A DNA stretch of 64,000 bases from an uncultured Pelagibacteraceae bacterium (GTDB lineage Bacteria > Pseudomonadota > Alphaproteobacteria > Pelagibacterales > Pelagibacteraceae): assembly GCA_902601315.1 (NCBI GenBank), contig CACKMS010000002.1:82763-146762 (forward strand), given 5' to 3'. Below, in pieces: positions 28,501-39,187 of this stretch. The stretch's first letter is position 1, and each line of letters opens with the position of its first letter. The notes below the pieces were generated by a model. It saw only the letters and a program-made list of their open reading frames with translations. It did not search any database and had not been told where the DNA came from. Position numbers and translations under genes: made by a program.

Positions 28501-29672
28501 TATTTTTTCAAAACGATGATAAAATTAAAAAAGGTGCAAAGATATGTGAATGGGACCCTTACACAACACCTGTAATTGCAGAAAAAGATGGAATTGCAAA
28601 TTACGTTGATTTAATTGATGGGGTTTCGCTAGCTGAAACTGCTGATGATGCTACAGGAATTTCAACAAAAGCAGTCGTTGATTGGAAAACACAATCTAAA
28701 AATACAGATCTAAAACCAAGAATTACACTTAGAGATGCAAAAGGTAACGTAATTAAAAAAGCAGATGATAATGAAGCCAGATATTATTTAGTTCCAGACT
28801 CAATTTTATCTGTGAAAGATGGGCAGAAAATTTCAGCTGGTGATGTAATTGCCAGATTACCGAAAGAAACAACAAAAACAAAAGACATTACTGGAGGTTT
28901 ACCAAGAGTAGCAGAATTATTTGAAGCAAGAAAAGCAAAAGACAGCGCCATAATTGCTGAAAATGATGGAAAAGTAATTTTTGGAAAAGAGGTAAGAGGT
29001 AAACAAAGAGTAACAATTGAATCTGAGAATGGTGAGACTTCAAGTTATTTAATTCCCAAAGGAAAACATATTAATTTTAACCAAGGTGAAAAAATTAAAA
29101 AAGGAGAATATCTATTAGACGGTCAACCTTTGCCTCATGATATTTTAAGAATTTTAGGAATTGAGGAATTAACTGAATACTTTGTTAACCAGGTTCAAGA
29201 TGTTTATAGACTTCAAGGAGTTATAATTAACGATAAACATATTGAAGTAATTTTAAGACAAATGCTTAAAAAAATTGAGGTTAAAGATCCAGGAGAAAGT
29301 AGCCTTTTACCTGGAGAAGTAATAGATAGAATAAAATTTGATCAACTTAATGAAAATTTAAAAGCTGATGGCAAAAAACCAGCAGTTGGTGAGAGAGTTT
29401 TAATGGGAATTACTAAAGCATCACTACAAACAGAGTCATTTATATCTGCTGCATCTTTCCAAGAGACAACAAGAGTATTAACTGATGCTGCAATTAAAGG
29501 TAAAGTCGATAAATTAGTCGGATTGAAAGAAAATGTTATAGTTGGTCGACTAGTTCCTGCTGGCACAGGTTCAATTAAGAATAATTGGAACAGAAAAGCG
29601 ATAGAAGATGATAAAAAATTCCTAACAGAACAAGAGACATCAGAAACATCAGAAGCTCAAATTAATCAATAA
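25506..29672 (+). CDS. rpoC: DNA-directed RNA polymerase subunit beta'
   Basis: A 1388-residue beta' subunit. The N-terminal zinc ribbon ([13 protein letters not shown] to CEKCG, about 73-93) and the Mg2+-binding catalytic loop NADFDGD (462-468) are present. A second cysteine cluster (CDMKCGS near 810 and [12 protein letters not shown] near 885) binds zinc. Bridge-helix and trigger-loop sequences around [13 protein letters not shown] (from about 919) are intact. The 153-bp gap downstream is the largest inside the translation cluster. Confidence 0.98.
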   Translation: MSKELTNLFKGAEISEAQNFNSIKITLASPEKIKSWTYGEIKKPETINYRTFRPEKDGLFCARIFGPIKDYECLCGKYKRMKFRGIICEKCGVEVTKSNVRRERMGHINLATPVAHIWFLKSLPSRISLAIDMKLKEVERVLYFENFIVIEPGLTGLKKNQLLGEEELIKYQDEYGEESFTAGIGAEAILEILKSINLEEEKNSLIKTIKETKSKVSEERSIKRLKLIESFIETGNKPEWMILTTIPVIPPELRPLVPLDGGRFATSDLNDLYRRVINRNNRLKRLMDLKAPDIIVRNEKRMLQESVDALFDNGRRGRVITGTGKRPLKSLAEMLKGKQGRFRQNLLGKRVDYSGRSVIVVGPDLKLHECGLPKKMALELFKPFLYARLNKLGFASTIKQAKKLVERERNEVWDALELIVREHPVILNRAPTLHRLGVQAFEPKLIEGNAIELHPLTCAAFNADFDGDQMAVHVPLSLEAQLEARVLMMSTNNILSPSNGKPIIVPSQDMILGIYYLSQPPYQKDRVEGYFVNTSEIEHALEIGQIKVHSRIVSRYETVDEKGNTKFEKHISTAGRFLLSNLIPKNVNNKFSLVDRLLPKKVVSEVIDHVFRFSGQKSTVIFCDKLKDLGFKHAFKAGISFGKDDLVIPDNKQQLIDETKKLISDYENQYSEGLITRGEKYNKVIDAWSKCTDRVASEMMKRISATEVTEDGLKINSVFMMADSGARGSAAQMKQLAGMRGLIAKPSGEIIESPITSNFKEGLTALEYFNSTHGARKGLADTALKTASSGYLTRRLCDVAQDLTITKPKCDMKCGSIKLTEVLEGGNIMVSLSERALGRVAAKDVKNPLTGDILIKKNEMIDEAGCEKIDAAGVKGINVYSVMTCKAKEGVCATSYGRDLSRGKMVHVGEAIGMISAQSIGEPGTQLTMRTFHVGGTASVKQDSQIVSSSDGILKIVNTNLLEDSKKNQIVMGRNTELSIEDGNGLQVASYKVPYGSKLFFQNDDKIKKGAKICEWDPYTTPVIAEKDGIANYVDLIDGVSLAETADDATGISTKAVVDWKTQSKNTDLKPRITLRDAKGNVIKKADDNEARYYLVPDSILSVKDGQKISAGDVIARLPKETTKTKDITGGLPRVAELFEARKAKDSAIIAENDGKVIFGKEVRGKQRVTIESENGETSSYLIPKGKHINFNQGEKIKKGEYLLDGQPLPHDILRILGIEELTEYFVNQVQDVYRLQGVIINDKHIEVILRQMLKKIEVKDPGESSLLPGEVIDRIKFDQLNENLKADGKKPAVGERVLMGITKASLQTESFISAASFQETTRVLTDAAIKGKVDKLVGLKENVIVGRLVPAGTGSIKNNWNRKAIEDDKKFLTEQETSETSEAQINQ

Positions 29673-29700
29673 AATTAAGCAAAATTTAACAGCTTTTAGT

Positions 29701-29728
29701 TTGACAAATACAATTTCTTATGTATTTT
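29701..29728 (+). promoter_or_regulatory. Candidate sigma-70 promoter for the rpsL-rpsG-fusA-S10 run
   Basis: A perfect -35 TTGACA at 29701-29706 and a -10-like TATTTT at 29723-29728, 16 bp apart, in the rpoC-rpsL gap. Transcription would start near 29735, giving a leader of about 90 nt. This is the best promoter candidate inside the 28-kb cluster. Confidence 0.55.
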
Positions 29729-29778
29729 GGCCATGTTTTTGGTTGGAATGTAGTGACTTGATCGCTAAACGCTGCCAC

Positions 29779-29798
29779 AAATAACCTGTCAGTTATTT
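29779..29798 (+). promoter_or_regulatory. Hairpin in the rpsL leader
   Basis: A 7-bp perfect stem, AAATAAC (29779-29785) and GTTATTT (29792-29798), with loop CTGTCA, ends 27 nt before the rpsL ATG. It lies in the predicted 5' leader and could act in translational control by a ribosomal protein. A T-run does not follow, so termination is unlikely. Confidence 0.45.
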
Positions 29799-29825
29799 CA
29801 TCAAAAATAAATAAAATATAAATTT

Positions 29826-30197
29826 ATGCCAACAATAAACCAGTTGTTAAGAAAAAGTAGAACACGACCACTAGCAAGGAACAAAGTTCCAGCTTTACAA
29901 AAACAACCTTTAAAAAGAGGTGTGTGTGTTAAAGTTTATACAACAACTCCAAAAAAACCAAATTCAGCATTAAGAAAAGTTGCAAGAGTTAGGCTTTCAA
30001 ATGGTTTTGAAGTTACAGCATATATCCCAGGCGAAGGACATAATCTTCAAGAACACTCAGTTGTTCTAATCAGAGGTGGAAGAGTAAAAGATTTACCAGG
30101 TGTACGATATCATATTTTAAGAGGTAATCTTGATACGCAAGGTGTGGCAAACAGAAAACAAAGAAGATCACTTTACGGAACTAAAAAGGGTAAATAA
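29826..30197 (+). CDS. rpsL: 30S ribosomal protein S12
   Basis: A 123-residue S12 at the decoding centre. [12 protein letters not shown] and the [18 protein letters not shown] segment (about 40-57), where streptomycin-resistance lysines lie, are unchanged from the common wild type, as is [10 protein letters not shown] (near 91-100). No strong Shine-Dalgarno sequence precedes the ATG. rpsG follows after 3 nt. Confidence 0.98.
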   Translation: MPTINQLLRKSRTRPLARNKVPALQKQPLKRGVCVKVYTTTPKKPNSALRKVARVRLSNGFEVTAYIPGEGHNLQEHSVVLIRGGRVKDLPGVRYHILRGNLDTQGVANRKQRRSLYGTKKGK

Positions 30198-30200
30198 CAT

Positions 30201-30671
30201 ATGTCTAGAAAGAGAAAAGCTCCTAAAAAAATTCCTGTTTTAGATCCTAAATATAAATCAGTAATTATTCCAAAATTAATAAATTCAATCATGTATGATG
30301 GAAAAAAAACTGTAGCAGAAAAAATTGTTTATGATGCAATTGATAAAATTAAATCAAAATCTAAAGATGAACCAATCACAGTTTTTAACGATGCTATAAA
30401 TAATGTTAGACCAACTGTAGAAGTTAGATCAAGAAGAGTAGGTGGTGCCACATATCAAGTTCCTGTTGAAGTAAAAGCAAAAAGATCTCAAGCTTTAGCT
30501 TTAAGATGGATTATTGATGCATCAAGAAAAAGAAAAGATAAAAATATGTCTGATAAATTGTTCAATGAGATTTTTGATGCATATCAAAATAGAGGATCAG
30601 CAATAAAAAAGAAAGAGGACACTCACAAAATGGCTGAGTCAAACAAAGCTTTCGCACATTTTAGGTGGTAA
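30201..30671 (+). CDS. rpsG: 30S ribosomal protein S7
   Basis: A 156-residue S7, the primary binder of the 16S rRNA 3' domain. MSRKRKAPKK and the RRVGGATYQVPVEV segment (about 76-90) are typical. The gap from rpsL is 3 nt, so the enterobacterial rpsL-rpsG regulatory spacer is missing. fusA follows after 3 nt. Confidence 0.98.
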   Translation: MSRKRKAPKKIPVLDPKYKSVIIPKLINSIMYDGKKTVAEKIVYDAIDKIKSKSKDEPITVFNDAINNVRPTVEVRSRRVGGATYQVPVEVKAKRSQALALRWIIDASRKRKDKNMSDKLFNEIFDAYQNRGSAIKKKEDTHKMAESNKAFAHFRW

Positions 30672-30674
30672 TCA

Positions 30675-32750
30675 ATGGCAAGAACTCACACACTAGACAA
30701 ATATAGAAACATAGGCATCATGGCTCACATAGATGCAGGTAAAACCACAACAACTGAAAGAATTTTATATTACACAGGAAAAAGTCACAAAATAGGCGAG
30801 GTTCATGACGGAGCTGCAACAATGGACTGGATGGAACAAGAGCAAGAAAGAGGCATAACAATAACGTCTGCTGCAACTACTTGTTTTTGGAGAGAACACA
30901 GAATTAATATTATCGACACACCTGGTCACGTAGATTTTACAATTGAAGTAGAAAGATCATTAAAAGTTTTAGATGGTGCTGTTGCAGTCTTTGATGGTGT
31001 AGCTGGAGTAGAGCCTCAATCCGAAACAGTATGGAGACAAGCTGATAAATACAAAGTACCAAGAATCTGTTTTGTTAATAAATTAGATAGAACTGGTGCA
31101 GATTTTTTTAGATGCGTTGGAATGATTAAAGATAGATTGGGTGCTAAGCCGCTTGTAATGCAGGTTCCAATTGGTGTCGAAGCATCTTTAAAAGGTGTTG
31201 TTGATCTGATTAAAATGAAAGCTATCGTTTGGAAAAATGAAGATTTAGGTGCTGAATGGGAAGAGCAAGATATACCAGAAGATTTAAAAGAAATTTGCGA
31301 CAAGTATAGACAAGAACTTGTTGAAACAGCTGTAGAGCAGGATGAAAAACTAATGGAAGCCTATCTAAGCGGGGAGGAAATTAGCCAAGAGGATCTAATT
31401 AAATGTGTTAGAAAAGGATGTTTAAATTTTGATTTTGTTCCAGTTCTAACTGGTTCTGCATTTAAAAATAAAGGTGTTCAACCACTTTTAGATGCTGTTG
31501 TTGATTACTTACCAAGCCCTAAAGATATAGGTTCTATAACTGGGACAAAACAAGGGTCAGATGACGGAATGGAAATGAAATTTGAGGATAATGCGCCTTT
31601 TTCAGCGTTAGCGTTTAAAGTTGCAAATGACCCATTTGTAGGAAGTTTAACATTTATTAGAATTTATTCTGGGACAGTTAATTCTGGAACAGGGATCTAT
31701 AATACATCTAAAGATAAAGAGGAAAGAGTTGGCAGAATGTTGCTTATGCACGCTAATTCTAGAGAAGATATTAAAGAGGCAAATGCTGGTGATATAGTTG
31801 CATTAGCTGGATTAAAAAATACTATCACTGGTCATACATTAGCAAACAAAGACACGCCTGTATTGTTAGAACCAATGGAATTTCCAGATCCTGTAATTGA
31901 AATAGCAGTTGAGCCAAAAACTAAGGCTGACCAAGAAAAAATGGGAGAAGCGTTGGGCAGACTAGCTAAAGAAGATCCATCATTTAGAGTTACATCTGAT
32001 GAGGAGTCAGGGCAGACCATTATTAAAGGTATGGGAGAGTTACACCTAGATATAATTGTGGATAGAATGAAAAGAGAATTTAAAGTGGAAGCGAACGTTG
32101 GAGCTCCACAAGTTGCATACAGAGAAACAATATTAAGTGCAGCGGAATTTGATTATACACACAAAAAACAAAGTGGTGGAGCAGGTCAATTCGCTAGAGT
32201 TAAATTATCTGTAGAGCCCCTTGAACCAGGTAAGGGAAGAGAAGTAGAAAGTAAAATTAAAGGTGGAGCAATTCCAAAAGAATTTATTCCTGGCGTAGAG
32301 AAAGGTGTTGAAACTGTTGCAGATGGTGGAATATTAGCTGGATTTCCACTGATAGATTATAAAGTTACAATTTTAGATGGACTACATCATGATGTTGACT
32401 CAAGTGTTCTTGCATTCGAATTAGCTTCTAGACAGTGTTTTAAAGAAGCTTGCACAAGAGGTACTTTAAAATTACTTGAACCTATAATGAGAGTTGAGGT
32501 TGTTACTCCTGAAGACTACATGGGTGATGTAATTGGTGATTTAAACAGTAGAAGAGGACAAATAAATACTCAGGAACAAAGAGGTAATGCAACTGTAATT
32601 ACTGCAATGGTACCATTAGCTAACATGTTTGGTTATATAAATAATTTAAGATCAATGTCTCAAGGTAGAGCTCAATACACAATGTTTTTTGATCATTATG
32701 ACAAGGTCCCACAAAATGTTCAAGACGAGGTAACAAAGAAAACAGGTTAA
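30675..32750 (+). CDS. fusA: Elongation factor G
   Basis: A 691-residue translocation GTPase with all five domains. P-loop AHIDAGKT at 17-24, switch [10 protein letters not shown] near 86-93 and NKLD near 140-143 are intact. It drives ribosome translocation and recycling. In many alphaproteobacteria tuf follows fusA; here rpsJ follows after 1 nt and no tuf is present. Confidence 0.98.
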   Translation: MARTHTLDKYRNIGIMAHIDAGKTTTTERILYYTGKSHKIGEVHDGAATMDWMEQEQERGITITSAATTCFWREHRINIIDTPGHVDFTIEVERSLKVLDGAVAVFDGVAGVEPQSETVWRQADKYKVPRICFVNKLDRTGADFFRCVGMIKDRLGAKPLVMQVPIGVEASLKGVVDLIKMKAIVWKNEDLGAEWEEQDIPEDLKEICDKYRQELVETAVEQDEKLMEAYLSGEEISQEDLIKCVRKGCLNFDFVPVLTGSAFKNKGVQPLLDAVVDYLPSPKDIGSITGTKQGSDDGMEMKFEDNAPFSALAFKVANDPFVGSLTFIRIYSGTVNSGTGIYNTSKDKEERVGRMLLMHANSREDIKEANAGDIVALAGLKNTITGHTLANKDTPVLLEPMEFPDPVIEIAVEPKTKADQEKMGEALGRLAKEDPSFRVTSDEESGQTIIKGMGELHLDIIVDRMKREFKVEANVGAPQVAYRETILSAAEFDYTHKKQSGGAGQFARVKLSVEPLEPGKGREVESKIKGGAIPKEFIPGVEKGVETVADGGILAGFPLIDYKVTILDGLHHDVDSSVLAFELASRQCFKEACTRGTLKLLEPIMRVEVVTPEDYMGDVIGDLNSRRGQINTQEQRGNATVITAMVPLANMFGYINNLRSMSQGRAQYTMFFDHYDKVPQNVQDEVTKKTG

Positions 32751-32751
32751 A

Positions 32752-33060
32752 ATGGAAAAACAAAATATTAGAATTAAACTCAGAGCTTACGATAATAAAG
32801 TTTTAGATCAATCGACTGAAGAAATTGTAAATACTGTAAAAAGAACAGGTGCAAATATAAAAGGACCTATACCTCTTCCAACAAAAATTGAACGTTACAC
32901 TGTTTTGAGATCCCCACATATTGATAAAAAAAGTAGAGAACAATTTGAGACTAGAACTCACAAAAGATTAATTGATATTATAGAACCAACACCCGCGACC
33001 GTAGAGGCTTTAATGAAGTTAGACTTAGCTTCAGGTGTAGATGTGGAGATAAAAATTTAA
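32752..33060 (+). CDS. rpsJ: 30S ribosomal protein S10
   Basis: A 102-residue S10. The IRIKLRAYD start and [19 protein letters not shown] loop (about 38-56) are signatures; S10 (NusE) also works in antitermination with NusB. It starts 1 nt after fusA, so the S10 leader that binds L4 in enterobacteria does not exist here. Confidence 0.98.
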   Translation: MEKQNIRIKLRAYDNKVLDQSTEEIVNTVKRTGANIKGPIPLPTKIERYTVLRSPHIDKKSREQFETRTHKRLIDIIEPTPATVEALMKLDLASGVDVEIKI

Positions 33061-33770
33061 TGTCTGAGATAGCACTAATTGGAAAAAAAATTGGTATGAC
33101 AAGAGAGTTTTATAAAACTGGTCAATCAGTTCCTGTAACTGTTCTTAAAATGGAAACTGGAAGAGTGATACAGGTTATTGAGGAAGATAAGAGAGGATAT
33201 AAAGCAGTACAAATTGGTTTTGGTAAAATTAAAAATAATAAATTGTCTAAGGCTATGAAAGGGTATTTTGCAAAAAAAAATACTGAACCAAAAAAATTAC
33301 TAAAAGAGTTTAAAGTAAATACAACAGAGAATTATAAAGAGGGTAACGAATTTGGTCTTGAAATATTTAACGACATTAAATTTGTTGATGTAAAATCAAA
33401 AACAATAGGAAAAGGCTTTGCTGGAGCTATGAAAAGGCACAATTTTGGAGGCTTAAGAGCATCACATGGTGTATCAATTTCTCACCGCTCACACGGATCG
33501 ACAGGCCAAAGACAAGATCCTGGAAAAGTTTTTAAAGGAAAAAAAATGGCTGGTCACATGGGTGATAAAATCAGAACAATGCAAAATATTGAAATAATTA
33601 AATCAGATAAAGACAATAACTTATTGTATTTGAAAGGTTCTATACCTGGTGCAAAAAATACTGAGGTAGTCATTAAAAAGGCTGTCAAAAATTTAAGAAA
33701 ACTAACAATGTCAGAAAAAATAGAACAGATTGAAAAAATGAAAAAATCCACAGACAAAAAGAAGAAATAA
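33060..33770 (+). CDS. rplC: 50S ribosomal protein L3
   Basis: A 236-residue L3. IGKKIGMTREF at the N-terminus and the GGLRASHGVSISHRSHGSTG stretch (about 131-150), which reaches the peptidyl-transferase centre, are present. The C-terminal 25 residues are a lysine/glutamate-rich tail longer than in E. coli. Start overlaps rpsJ stop. Confidence 0.97.
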   Translation: MSEIALIGKKIGMTREFYKTGQSVPVTVLKMETGRVIQVIEEDKRGYKAVQIGFGKIKNNKLSKAMKGYFAKKNTEPKKLLKEFKVNTTENYKEGNEFGLEIFNDIKFVDVKSKTIGKGFAGAMKRHNFGGLRASHGVSISHRSHGSTGQRQDPGKVFKGKKMAGHMGDKIRTMQNIEIIKSDKDNNLLYLKGSIPGAKNTEVVIKKAVKNLRKLTMSEKIEQIEKMKKSTDKKKK

Positions 33771-34394
33771 ATGAAAATAGATAAATTAAAGTTAGATGGA
33801 AAGAAAGATTCGATAGAGGTTTTGGATAAAATATTTTCCGCTAAAATTAATAAGCAACTTGTAAGCAATGTATTGTATAAAACCAATGCGAATTACAAAG
33901 GGAGAAAAGCTAAAACAAAACAAAAGAATGAAATTATTGGATCTACAGCAAAGATATATTCTCAAAAAGGCACAGGAAATGCGCGACATGCTAGTAAAAA
34001 AGCACCTATATTTGTTGGAGGTGGTGTTGCACATGGTCCAAAAGGAGAAAGTAATTATAAGATTAGAAAATTAAATAAAAGTGAAAAAAAATTAAGTATT
34101 GCCTCAATAATTACCGAAAAAAATAAAAGTAATGATCTTTTAGTATTTAATGATTTTAATGAAAAAATTCAAAAAACAAAAGATGTAAATAAAATTTTAC
34201 TGAAGTTTGATGCAAAAAATTCAATCTTAATTGTAGATAAAAAATCAAAAGAGAATATTGAAAAGGCTACAAGAAATATTCCAAATGTAAAGATTACAGA
34301 TATTGGACATTTTAGTGCATTTGATCTTGTTAAATATAAAAAAATAATTTTTACAGAAAGCTCAGTTAAAGAATTAGAAAAAAGGTATCAATAA
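33771..34394 (+). CDS. rplD: 50S ribosomal protein L4
   Basis: A 207-residue L4. The tunnel loop sequence QKGTGNARHASKKAPIFVGGG (about 64-84) is diagnostic. In other bacteria L4 also represses its operon through the S10 leader; no such leader is visible. It directly follows rplC and overlaps rplW by 1 nt. Confidence 0.97.
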   Translation: MKIDKLKLDGKKDSIEVLDKIFSAKINKQLVSNVLYKTNANYKGRKAKTKQKNEIIGSTAKIYSQKGTGNARHASKKAPIFVGGGVAHGPKGESNYKIRKLNKSEKKLSIASIITEKNKSNDLLVFNDFNEKIQKTKDVNKILLKFDAKNSILIVDKKSKENIEKATRNIPNVKITDIGHFSAFDLVKYKKIIFTESSVKELEKRYQ

Positions 34395-34687
34395 TGAATA
34401 AAGTTCATCTTTACGATAAAATTTTGGCTCCAATTGTTACTGAAAAATCAACAAATCTTTCAGAACAAAATAAAATAATTTTCAAAGTTTCAACTAAGGC
34501 AAACAAAAAGAACCTTAAATCAAATATTGAAAAAATTTTTAAAGTAAATGTAACAAAAATTAATATAGTAAATAAAAAAACTAGAACTAAAGTTACTAGA
34601 GGTAAAAAAGTAAAAGTAAGAGGATTTAAAAAAGCAATCATAACACTTAAAAAGGGTCAAAATATTGATCTTACAACAGGAATTTAA
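34394..34687 (+). CDS. rplW: 50S ribosomal protein L23
   Basis: A 97-residue L23 located at the tunnel exit, where trigger factor and SRP dock. The APIVTEKST segment (about 12-20) and KVNVTKINIVN near 52-62 are typical. It sits in normal S10-cluster order between rplD and rplB. Confidence 0.96.
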   Translation: MNKVHLYDKILAPIVTEKSTNLSEQNKIIFKVSTKANKKNLKSNIEKIFKVNVTKINIVNKKTRTKVTRGKKVKVRGFKKAIITLKKGQNIDLTTGI

Positions 34688-34690
34688 AAT

Positions 34691-35524
34691 ATGGCCTTAA
34701 AAACATTTAAACCATACACAAAATCAACAAGAGGAACTGTATTAGTAAGCAGGGATAGATTATGGAAAGGTAAACCTTATAAACCACTTACTACTGCAAA
34801 TAATGCTTCAAAAGGAAGAAATAACTATGGAAGAATTACCTCTAGAAACCATGGAGGTGGTCACAAACATAAATACAGAAAGATTGACTTTTATAGGAAA
34901 AAATTCGATATGCTAGCTGAGATAGAGAGAATAGAATACGATCCAAATAGATCATGTCATATCATGTTGGTAAAATACGAAGATGGTGAAAGATCATATT
35001 ATTTAGCGCCACAAGATGTTAAGATTGGAGATAAAATACAAAATGGTCCAAATTCTGAAATAAAAGTTGGAAACTGTTTATCTCTTAAGGATATTCCAGT
35101 AGGAATAAATATACATAATGTAGAATTACAGCCTGGAGGAGGTGGTAAAATTGCAAGGGCTGCCGGTTCATCCGTTACTATTTCAGGAATTGATGGAAAT
35201 TATACAATAATAAAAATGAGTTCTGGTGAAGTCAGAAGAATAGACTCGAGATCATTAGCAACAATCGGTGTTTTATCAAATCCAGATCAGAAAAATATTA
35301 AAATAGGAAAAGCAGGTAGATCTAGATGGTTAGGAAGAAGACCTCATACTAGAGGTGTTGTCAAAAATCCTGTTGATCACCCTCATGGTGGTGGTGAAGG
35401 AAAAACCGCTGGTGGTAGACATCCAGTTTCACCTACAGGACAATCTGCTAAAGGTCTTAAAACAAGAGATAATAAGAGAACAGATAAATTTATAATTAGA
35501 AGAAGAAAGAAGAAGAGAGCATAA
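34691..35524 (+). CDS. rplB: 50S ribosomal protein L2
   Basis: A 277-residue L2, required for subunit joining and peptidyl-transferase activity. The RNA-binding core with GRNNYGRITSRNHGGGHKH and the C-terminal MNPVDHPHGGGEG-type segment, here KNPVDHPHGGGEGKTAGG (about 228-245), contains the essential histidine. Position and length are standard. Confidence 0.98.
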   Translation: MALKTFKPYTKSTRGTVLVSRDRLWKGKPYKPLTTANNASKGRNNYGRITSRNHGGGHKHKYRKIDFYRKKFDMLAEIERIEYDPNRSCHIMLVKYEDGERSYYLAPQDVKIGDKIQNGPNSEIKVGNCLSLKDIPVGINIHNVELQPGGGGKIARAAGSSVTISGIDGNYTIIKMSSGEVRRIDSRSLATIGVLSNPDQKNIKIGKAGRSRWLGRRPHTRGVVKNPVDHPHGGGEGKTAGGRHPVSPTGQSAKGLKTRDNKRTDKFIIRRRKKKRA

Positions 35525-35527
35525 TTT

Positions 35528-35833
35528 ATGGCAAGATCAGTTTGGAAAGGACCATTTGTAGAAGAAAGTTTGATTAAAAAAGTTGAAAAAGTTAAAAACG
35601 ATCCAAACAGAAAACCAATAAAAACATGGTCAAGAAAATCAACAATTATTCCAGATTTTGTCGGTTTTAGTTTTTTAATTTATAATGGAAAGAAATTCAT
35701 CCCAATTACAGTTTCAGAGGATATGGTTGGTCACAAATTTGGTGAGTTCGCACCGACAAGACAATTTTTTGGACATACACCGGCTGATAAAAAAGCAAAA
35801 GTTGAGGGTGGCGCAAAGGGTACTGGTAAGTAA
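35528..35833 (+). CDS. rpsS: 30S ribosomal protein S19
   Basis: A 101-residue S19, slightly longer than the usual 92 through a C-terminal lysine/glycine-rich tail. [10 protein letters not shown] and the [16 protein letters not shown] block (about 68-83) are typical. It lies in the 30S head beside S13. Confidence 0.97.
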   Translation: MARSVWKGPFVEESLIKKVEKVKNDPNRKPIKTWSRKSTIIPDFVGFSFLIYNGKKFIPITVSEDMVGHKFGEFAPTRQFFGHTPADKKAKVEGGAKGTGK

Positions 35834-35838
35834 ATAAT

Positions 35839-36234
35839 ATGAGTAAAAAAGATAAAAAAATTGATATCAAAACAGTAAAATCTGTAAATAAAAACGTCAG
35901 ATCAAGTGTAAGAAAACTCAAACCAATATTGAAATCTATAGTTGGAAAAAAAGTAGACGTGGCTATGAGAGATCTTACTTTTTCTGAAAAAAGAATTTCT
36001 AAAGATGTCAAAAAAACCATTTCATCTGCTGTTGCAAATGCGGAAAACAATTATCAATACGATATTGATAATTTAATCGTAAAGGAAGCGTATTGTGGAA
36101 AACAAATAATAATGAAACGATTTAGAGCAAGAGCAAAAGGAAGAGCTGCTGAAATTATGAAACCTTATTCAAATGTGACGATTATTTTAATAGAACAAAC
36201 AAAACAAACGGAGAGAGATGGGGCAAAAGGTTAA
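35839..36234 (+). CDS. rplV: 50S ribosomal protein L22
   Basis: A 131-residue L22 with the tunnel-lining beta hairpin [20 protein letters not shown] near 93-112. The N-terminus carries about 15 extra lysine-rich residues relative to E. coli. Its end overlaps rpsC by 17 nt. Confidence 0.95.
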   Translation: MSKKDKKIDIKTVKSVNKNVRSSVRKLKPILKSIVGKKVDVAMRDLTFSEKRISKDVKKTISSAVANAENNYQYDIDNLIVKEAYCGKQIIMKRFRARAKGRAAEIMKPYSNVTIILIEQTKQTERDGAKG

Positions 36235-36877
36235 TCCAATTGGCTTAAGACTAGGTATAAATAGGGGATGGGACTCTGTTTGGTATGCTAAGAAAAAAGA
36301 TTTTGGTAACTATTTAATTGAAGACTTTAAAATCAGAGAATACATAAAAAAAAATGTAATTAACTCTGGTGTCTCCAAAGTAATGATTGAGAGAACTTCA
36401 AAGAAATGTTTTGTGACAATATATACTTCAAGACCTGGATTTGTGATTGGTAAAAAAGGAAGTGATATAGAAAAAATTAAAGGAAAACTTTCAAATCTTA
36501 CAACAAATGAAGTTGTCCTAAACATCAAAGAGGTAAAAAAACCTGAGACAAATGGTTATTTAGTTGCAGAAAATATTGCTCAACAATTAGTAAAAAGAGT
36601 TTCATATCGTAGAGCAATGAAAAGAGCTATGCAATCAGCTTTAAGATTGGGTGCTAAAGGTATTAAGGTTTCTGTTAGTGGAAGACTTGGTGGTAATGAG
36701 ATTGCAAGAACAGAGTGGCTAAGGGATGGTAGCATTCCATCGCATACTTTAAGAGCTGATATTGATTACGCTGAAGCAGAGGCATTGACTACATATGGAA
36801 TAATTGGAATTAAGGTATGGATTTATAAAGGCGAAATATTCACAAAAGAATTTAGTCAGGAGAGGAATAAAGCTTAA
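36218..36877 (+). CDS. rpsC: 30S ribosomal protein S3
   Basis: A 219-residue S3. [20 protein letters not shown] start and the KH-domain motif [15 protein letters not shown] (about 74-88) are clear. It lines the mRNA entry tunnel. The start lies inside the end of rplV, with a GGAGAGA ribosome binding site in rplV sequence. Confidence 0.98.
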   Translation: MGQKVNPIGLRLGINRGWDSVWYAKKKDFGNYLIEDFKIREYIKKNVINSGVSKVMIERTSKKCFVTIYTSRPGFVIGKKGSDIEKIKGKLSNLTTNEVVLNIKEVKKPETNGYLVAENIAQQLVKRVSYRRAMKRAMQSALRLGAKGIKVSVSGRLGGNEIARTEWLRDGSIPSHTLRADIDYAEAEALTTYGIIGIKVWIYKGEIFTKEFSQERNKA

Positions 36878-36879
36878 TT

Positions 36880-37287
36880 ATGTTGCAACCAACTAGAACA
36901 AAATTTAGAAAAGCTCATAAAGGAAGAATACATGGAAATGCGTCCAGATGTAATGTAATGAATTATGGATCATTCGGACTTAAAGCTATACAGCCTGAAA
37001 GAGTGATTTCAAAGCAAATAGAAGCAGCCAGAGTTGCTTTAACAAGACATATGAAAAGACAAGGAAGAGTTTGGACTAGAATGTTTCCTAACATACCTGT
37101 CTCAAAAAAACCTACCGAGGTAAGAATGGGAAAAGGTAAAGGTTCTCCAGAGTTTTGGGCGTGTAGAGTTAAACCAGGAAGAATTTTGTTTGAAGTTGAT
37201 GGTGTATCTGAGCAAATAGCAAAAGAGGCATTATACAAAGCTTCTGCAAAACTTCCTATTAAATGTAAATTTATTAAAAGAGTATAA
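36880..37287 (+). CDS. rplP: 50S ribosomal protein L16
   Basis: A 135-residue L16. [16 protein letters not shown] start and [24 protein letters not shown] (about 81-104) are signatures. It contacts the A-site tRNA elbow and 5S rRNA. Normal position between rpsC and rpmC. Confidence 0.97.
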   Translation: MLQPTRTKFRKAHKGRIHGNASRCNVMNYGSFGLKAIQPERVISKQIEAARVALTRHMKRQGRVWTRMFPNIPVSKKPTEVRMGKGKGSPEFWACRVKPGRILFEVDGVSEQIAKEALYKASAKLPIKCKFIKRV

Positions 37288-37288
37288 G

Positions 37289-37477
37289 ATGAAGCAAAAG
37301 GACATAAAAAAATTAACTAAAGAACAAGCACTCAAAGACTTGGAGAAATTAAAAAAAGACTTATTTAACTTTAGATTTCAAAAAGTAAACGGACAAGTTA
37401 AAAGCCCAGCTAAAATTAATGAAACGAAAAAAACCATAGCACGTTTAAAAACATTATTAGAGATAAAAAATGCCTAA
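37289..37477 (+). CDS. rpmC: 50S ribosomal protein L29
   Basis: A 62-residue helical hairpin protein; the LFNFRFQKVNGQ and ETKKTIARLKTLL segments match L29 at the tunnel exit. It overlaps rpsQ by 8 nt, suggesting translational coupling. Confidence 0.95.
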   Translation: MKQKDIKKLTKEQALKDLEKLKKDLFNFRFQKVNGQVKSPAKINETKKTIARLKTLLEIKNA

Positions 37478-37706
37478 AAAAATACTAAACGGAATAGTTG
37501 TCAGCAACAAACCAAATAAAACGATTACTGTGATGGTTGAAAGAAAGTATCAACATCCTGTGTTAAAAAAAGTAATTAAGGCAAGAAAAAAATATAGTGT
37601 CCACGACGAAGAAAACAAATTTAAAAATGGTGATAAAGTATCAATACGAGAGTGTAAACCATATTCAAAGTCAAAAAAATTTGAAGTTATAGGAGATGTT
37701 AAATGA
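37470..37706 (+). CDS. rpsQ: 30S ribosomal protein S17
   Basis: A 78-residue OB-fold protein. [18 protein letters not shown] (about 8-25), [19 protein letters not shown] and the [12 protein letters not shown] block are typical. It binds early in 30S assembly. It overlaps rpmC by 8 nt and rplN by 4 nt. Confidence 0.96.
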   Translation: MPKKILNGIVVSNKPNKTITVMVERKYQHPVLKKVIKARKKYSVHDEENKFKNGDKVSIRECKPYSKSKKFEVIGDVK

Positions 37707-38071
37707 TACAAGTTCAAACTGAATTATTTGTAGCTGATAATACAGGTGCAAAAAAAATCGAATGTATTAAAGTTTTAGGCGGCTCAAAAAGAAGATATGC
37801 AAGTATTGGCGATACCATTGTAGTAGCTGTCAAAGAAGCAATACCTAAAGGCAAAGTAAAAAAAGGAGCTGTTCATAAAGCGGTAGTAGTAAGAGTAAAA
37901 AAAGGTATCCATAGAAATGATGGATCAAAAGTGAGATTTGATAACAATGCAGCAGTCTTAACAGATGATAAAGGTGAACCAATTGGAACTAGGATTTTTG
38001 GTCCTGTTACAAGAGAGTTAAGGAACAGAGGGCAAATGAAAATAATATCTTTAGCTCCGGAGGTAATTTAA
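37703..38071 (+). CDS. rplN: 50S ribosomal protein L14
   Basis: A 122-residue L14. [24 protein letters not shown] start and the C-terminal [13 protein letters not shown] (about 95-107) are signatures. It forms the B8 bridge with 16S rRNA. It shares 1 nt with rplX. Confidence 0.98.
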   Translation: MIQVQTELFVADNTGAKKIECIKVLGGSKRRYASIGDTIVVAVKEAIPKGKVKKGAVHKAVVVRVKKGIHRNDGSKVRFDNNAAVLTDDKGEPIGTRIFGPVTRELRNRGQMKIISLAPEVI

Positions 38072-38316
38072 TGATCAAAAAAGGAATTAAAGTAAAAGTA
38101 TTAGTGGGTAAAGATAAAAACAAAGATGGTGAAGTAATGGAAATAGACCGTTCAAATAACCGTGCAAAGGTAAAAGGGATTAATATGGTCAAGAAACATA
38201 TAAAAACAACAAAAGAAAAAAAAGGTGGAATTATTTCAAAGGAAAATTTTATACATCTTTCAAACTTATCTATACTTGAAAACAAAAAATCAAAAAAAGT
38301 TGAGGCTAAGAAGTAA
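38071..38316 (+). CDS. rplX: 50S ribosomal protein L24
   Basis: An 81-residue protein with an N-terminal KOW motif ([18 protein letters not shown], about 5-22) and the [16 protein letters not shown] region. It is about 20 residues shorter than the E. coli protein. L24 starts 50S assembly. It overlaps rplE by 1 nt. Confidence 0.94.
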   Translation: MIKKGIKVKVLVGKDKNKDGEVMEIDRSNNRAKVKGINMVKKHIKTTKEKKGGIISKENFIHLSNLSILENKKSKKVEAKK

Positions 38317-38870
38317 TGCAACCTAGATTAAAAGACTTAATTGTTAAAGAAATACAACCAAACTTAAAAGAAAAATTTGGTTACAAAAATTTATATATGG
38401 GACCCCAAATTTCAAAAGTAGTTATAAACATGGGTCTAGGTCTAGATGGTAATGATGCCAAAATTTTGAAATCTTGTGAAGAAGATTTAGCAAATATAAC
38501 AGGACAAAAACCAGTAACAACCAAATTTAAAAAATCAATTGCAAATTTTAAAACTAGAAAAAATACAAATGCAGGACTAAAAGTCACCTTAAGAAAAAAT
38601 AAGATGTATGAGTTTGTTGACAGACTAGTAAATATTGCATTACCTAGAATTAAAGACTTTAGAGGATTAAATCCAAACGGTTTTGATAAATTCGGTAATT
38701 ATTCTTTTGGAATAAAAGAACATATTGTTTTTCCTGAGGTTAACTTTGATAAAGTTGATAAAATTAGAGGCTTAGATATTACAATAACAATAAAAAACCA
38801 AGATAAGGAACACAGTTTTGAGCTGTTAAAACAGTTAAATTTCCCATTTATTGAAAAGAGGAGTTACTAA
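38316..38870 (+). CDS. rplE: 50S ribosomal protein L5
   Basis: A 184-residue L5 that binds 5S r[12 protein letters not shown] (about 34-42), [20 protein letters not shown] (58-77 area) and the [10 protein letters not shown] segment (about 127-136) are typical. It is followed 1 nt later by rpsN. Confidence 0.97.
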   Translation: MQPRLKDLIVKEIQPNLKEKFGYKNLYMGPQISKVVINMGLGLDGNDAKILKSCEEDLANITGQKPVTTKFKKSIANFKTRKNTNAGLKVTLRKNKMYEFVDRLVNIALPRIKDFRGLNPNGFDKFGNYSFGIKEHIVFPEVNFDKVDKIRGLDITITIKNQDKEHSFELLKQLNFPFIEKRSY

Positions 38871-38871
38871 T

Positions 38872-39177
38872 ATGGCAAAAATGAGTGCGGTAAACAAGAA
38901 TAATAAACGGATTAAATTATCTGACAAATTATTTAAGAAAAGGCAAATGCTAAAAAAAATAATTATGAATAAAAAATTACCTTTAGAGGAAAGATTTAAA
39001 GCACAACAAAAATTATCAAAAATGCCAAGAAACTCTGCAAAAACGAGAGTAATGAATAGATGTCAAATTACAGGCAGACCTCATGGTGTTTATAGAAAAC
39101 TAAAAATATCAAGAATAGCTCTTAGACAATTAGGTTTAGAAGGTAAAATTCCTGGTATGGTAAAGTCAAGTTGGTAG
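38872..39177 (+). CDS. rpsN: 30S ribosomal protein S14
   Basis: A 101-residue long-form S14 without the CXXC zinc motif. The C-terminal [29 protein letters not shown] block is present (from about residue 60). The ATG at 38872, 9 nt after an AGAGGAG ribosome binding site, is chosen over one at 38851 inside rplE because MAKMS is the usual start. Confidence 0.96.
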   Translation: MAKMSAVNKNNKRIKLSDKLFKKRQMLKKIIMNKKLPLEERFKAQQKLSKMPRNSAKTRVMNRCQITGRPHGVYRKLKISRIALRQLGLEGKIPGMVKSSW

Positions 39178-39187
39178 AAAGGATATT

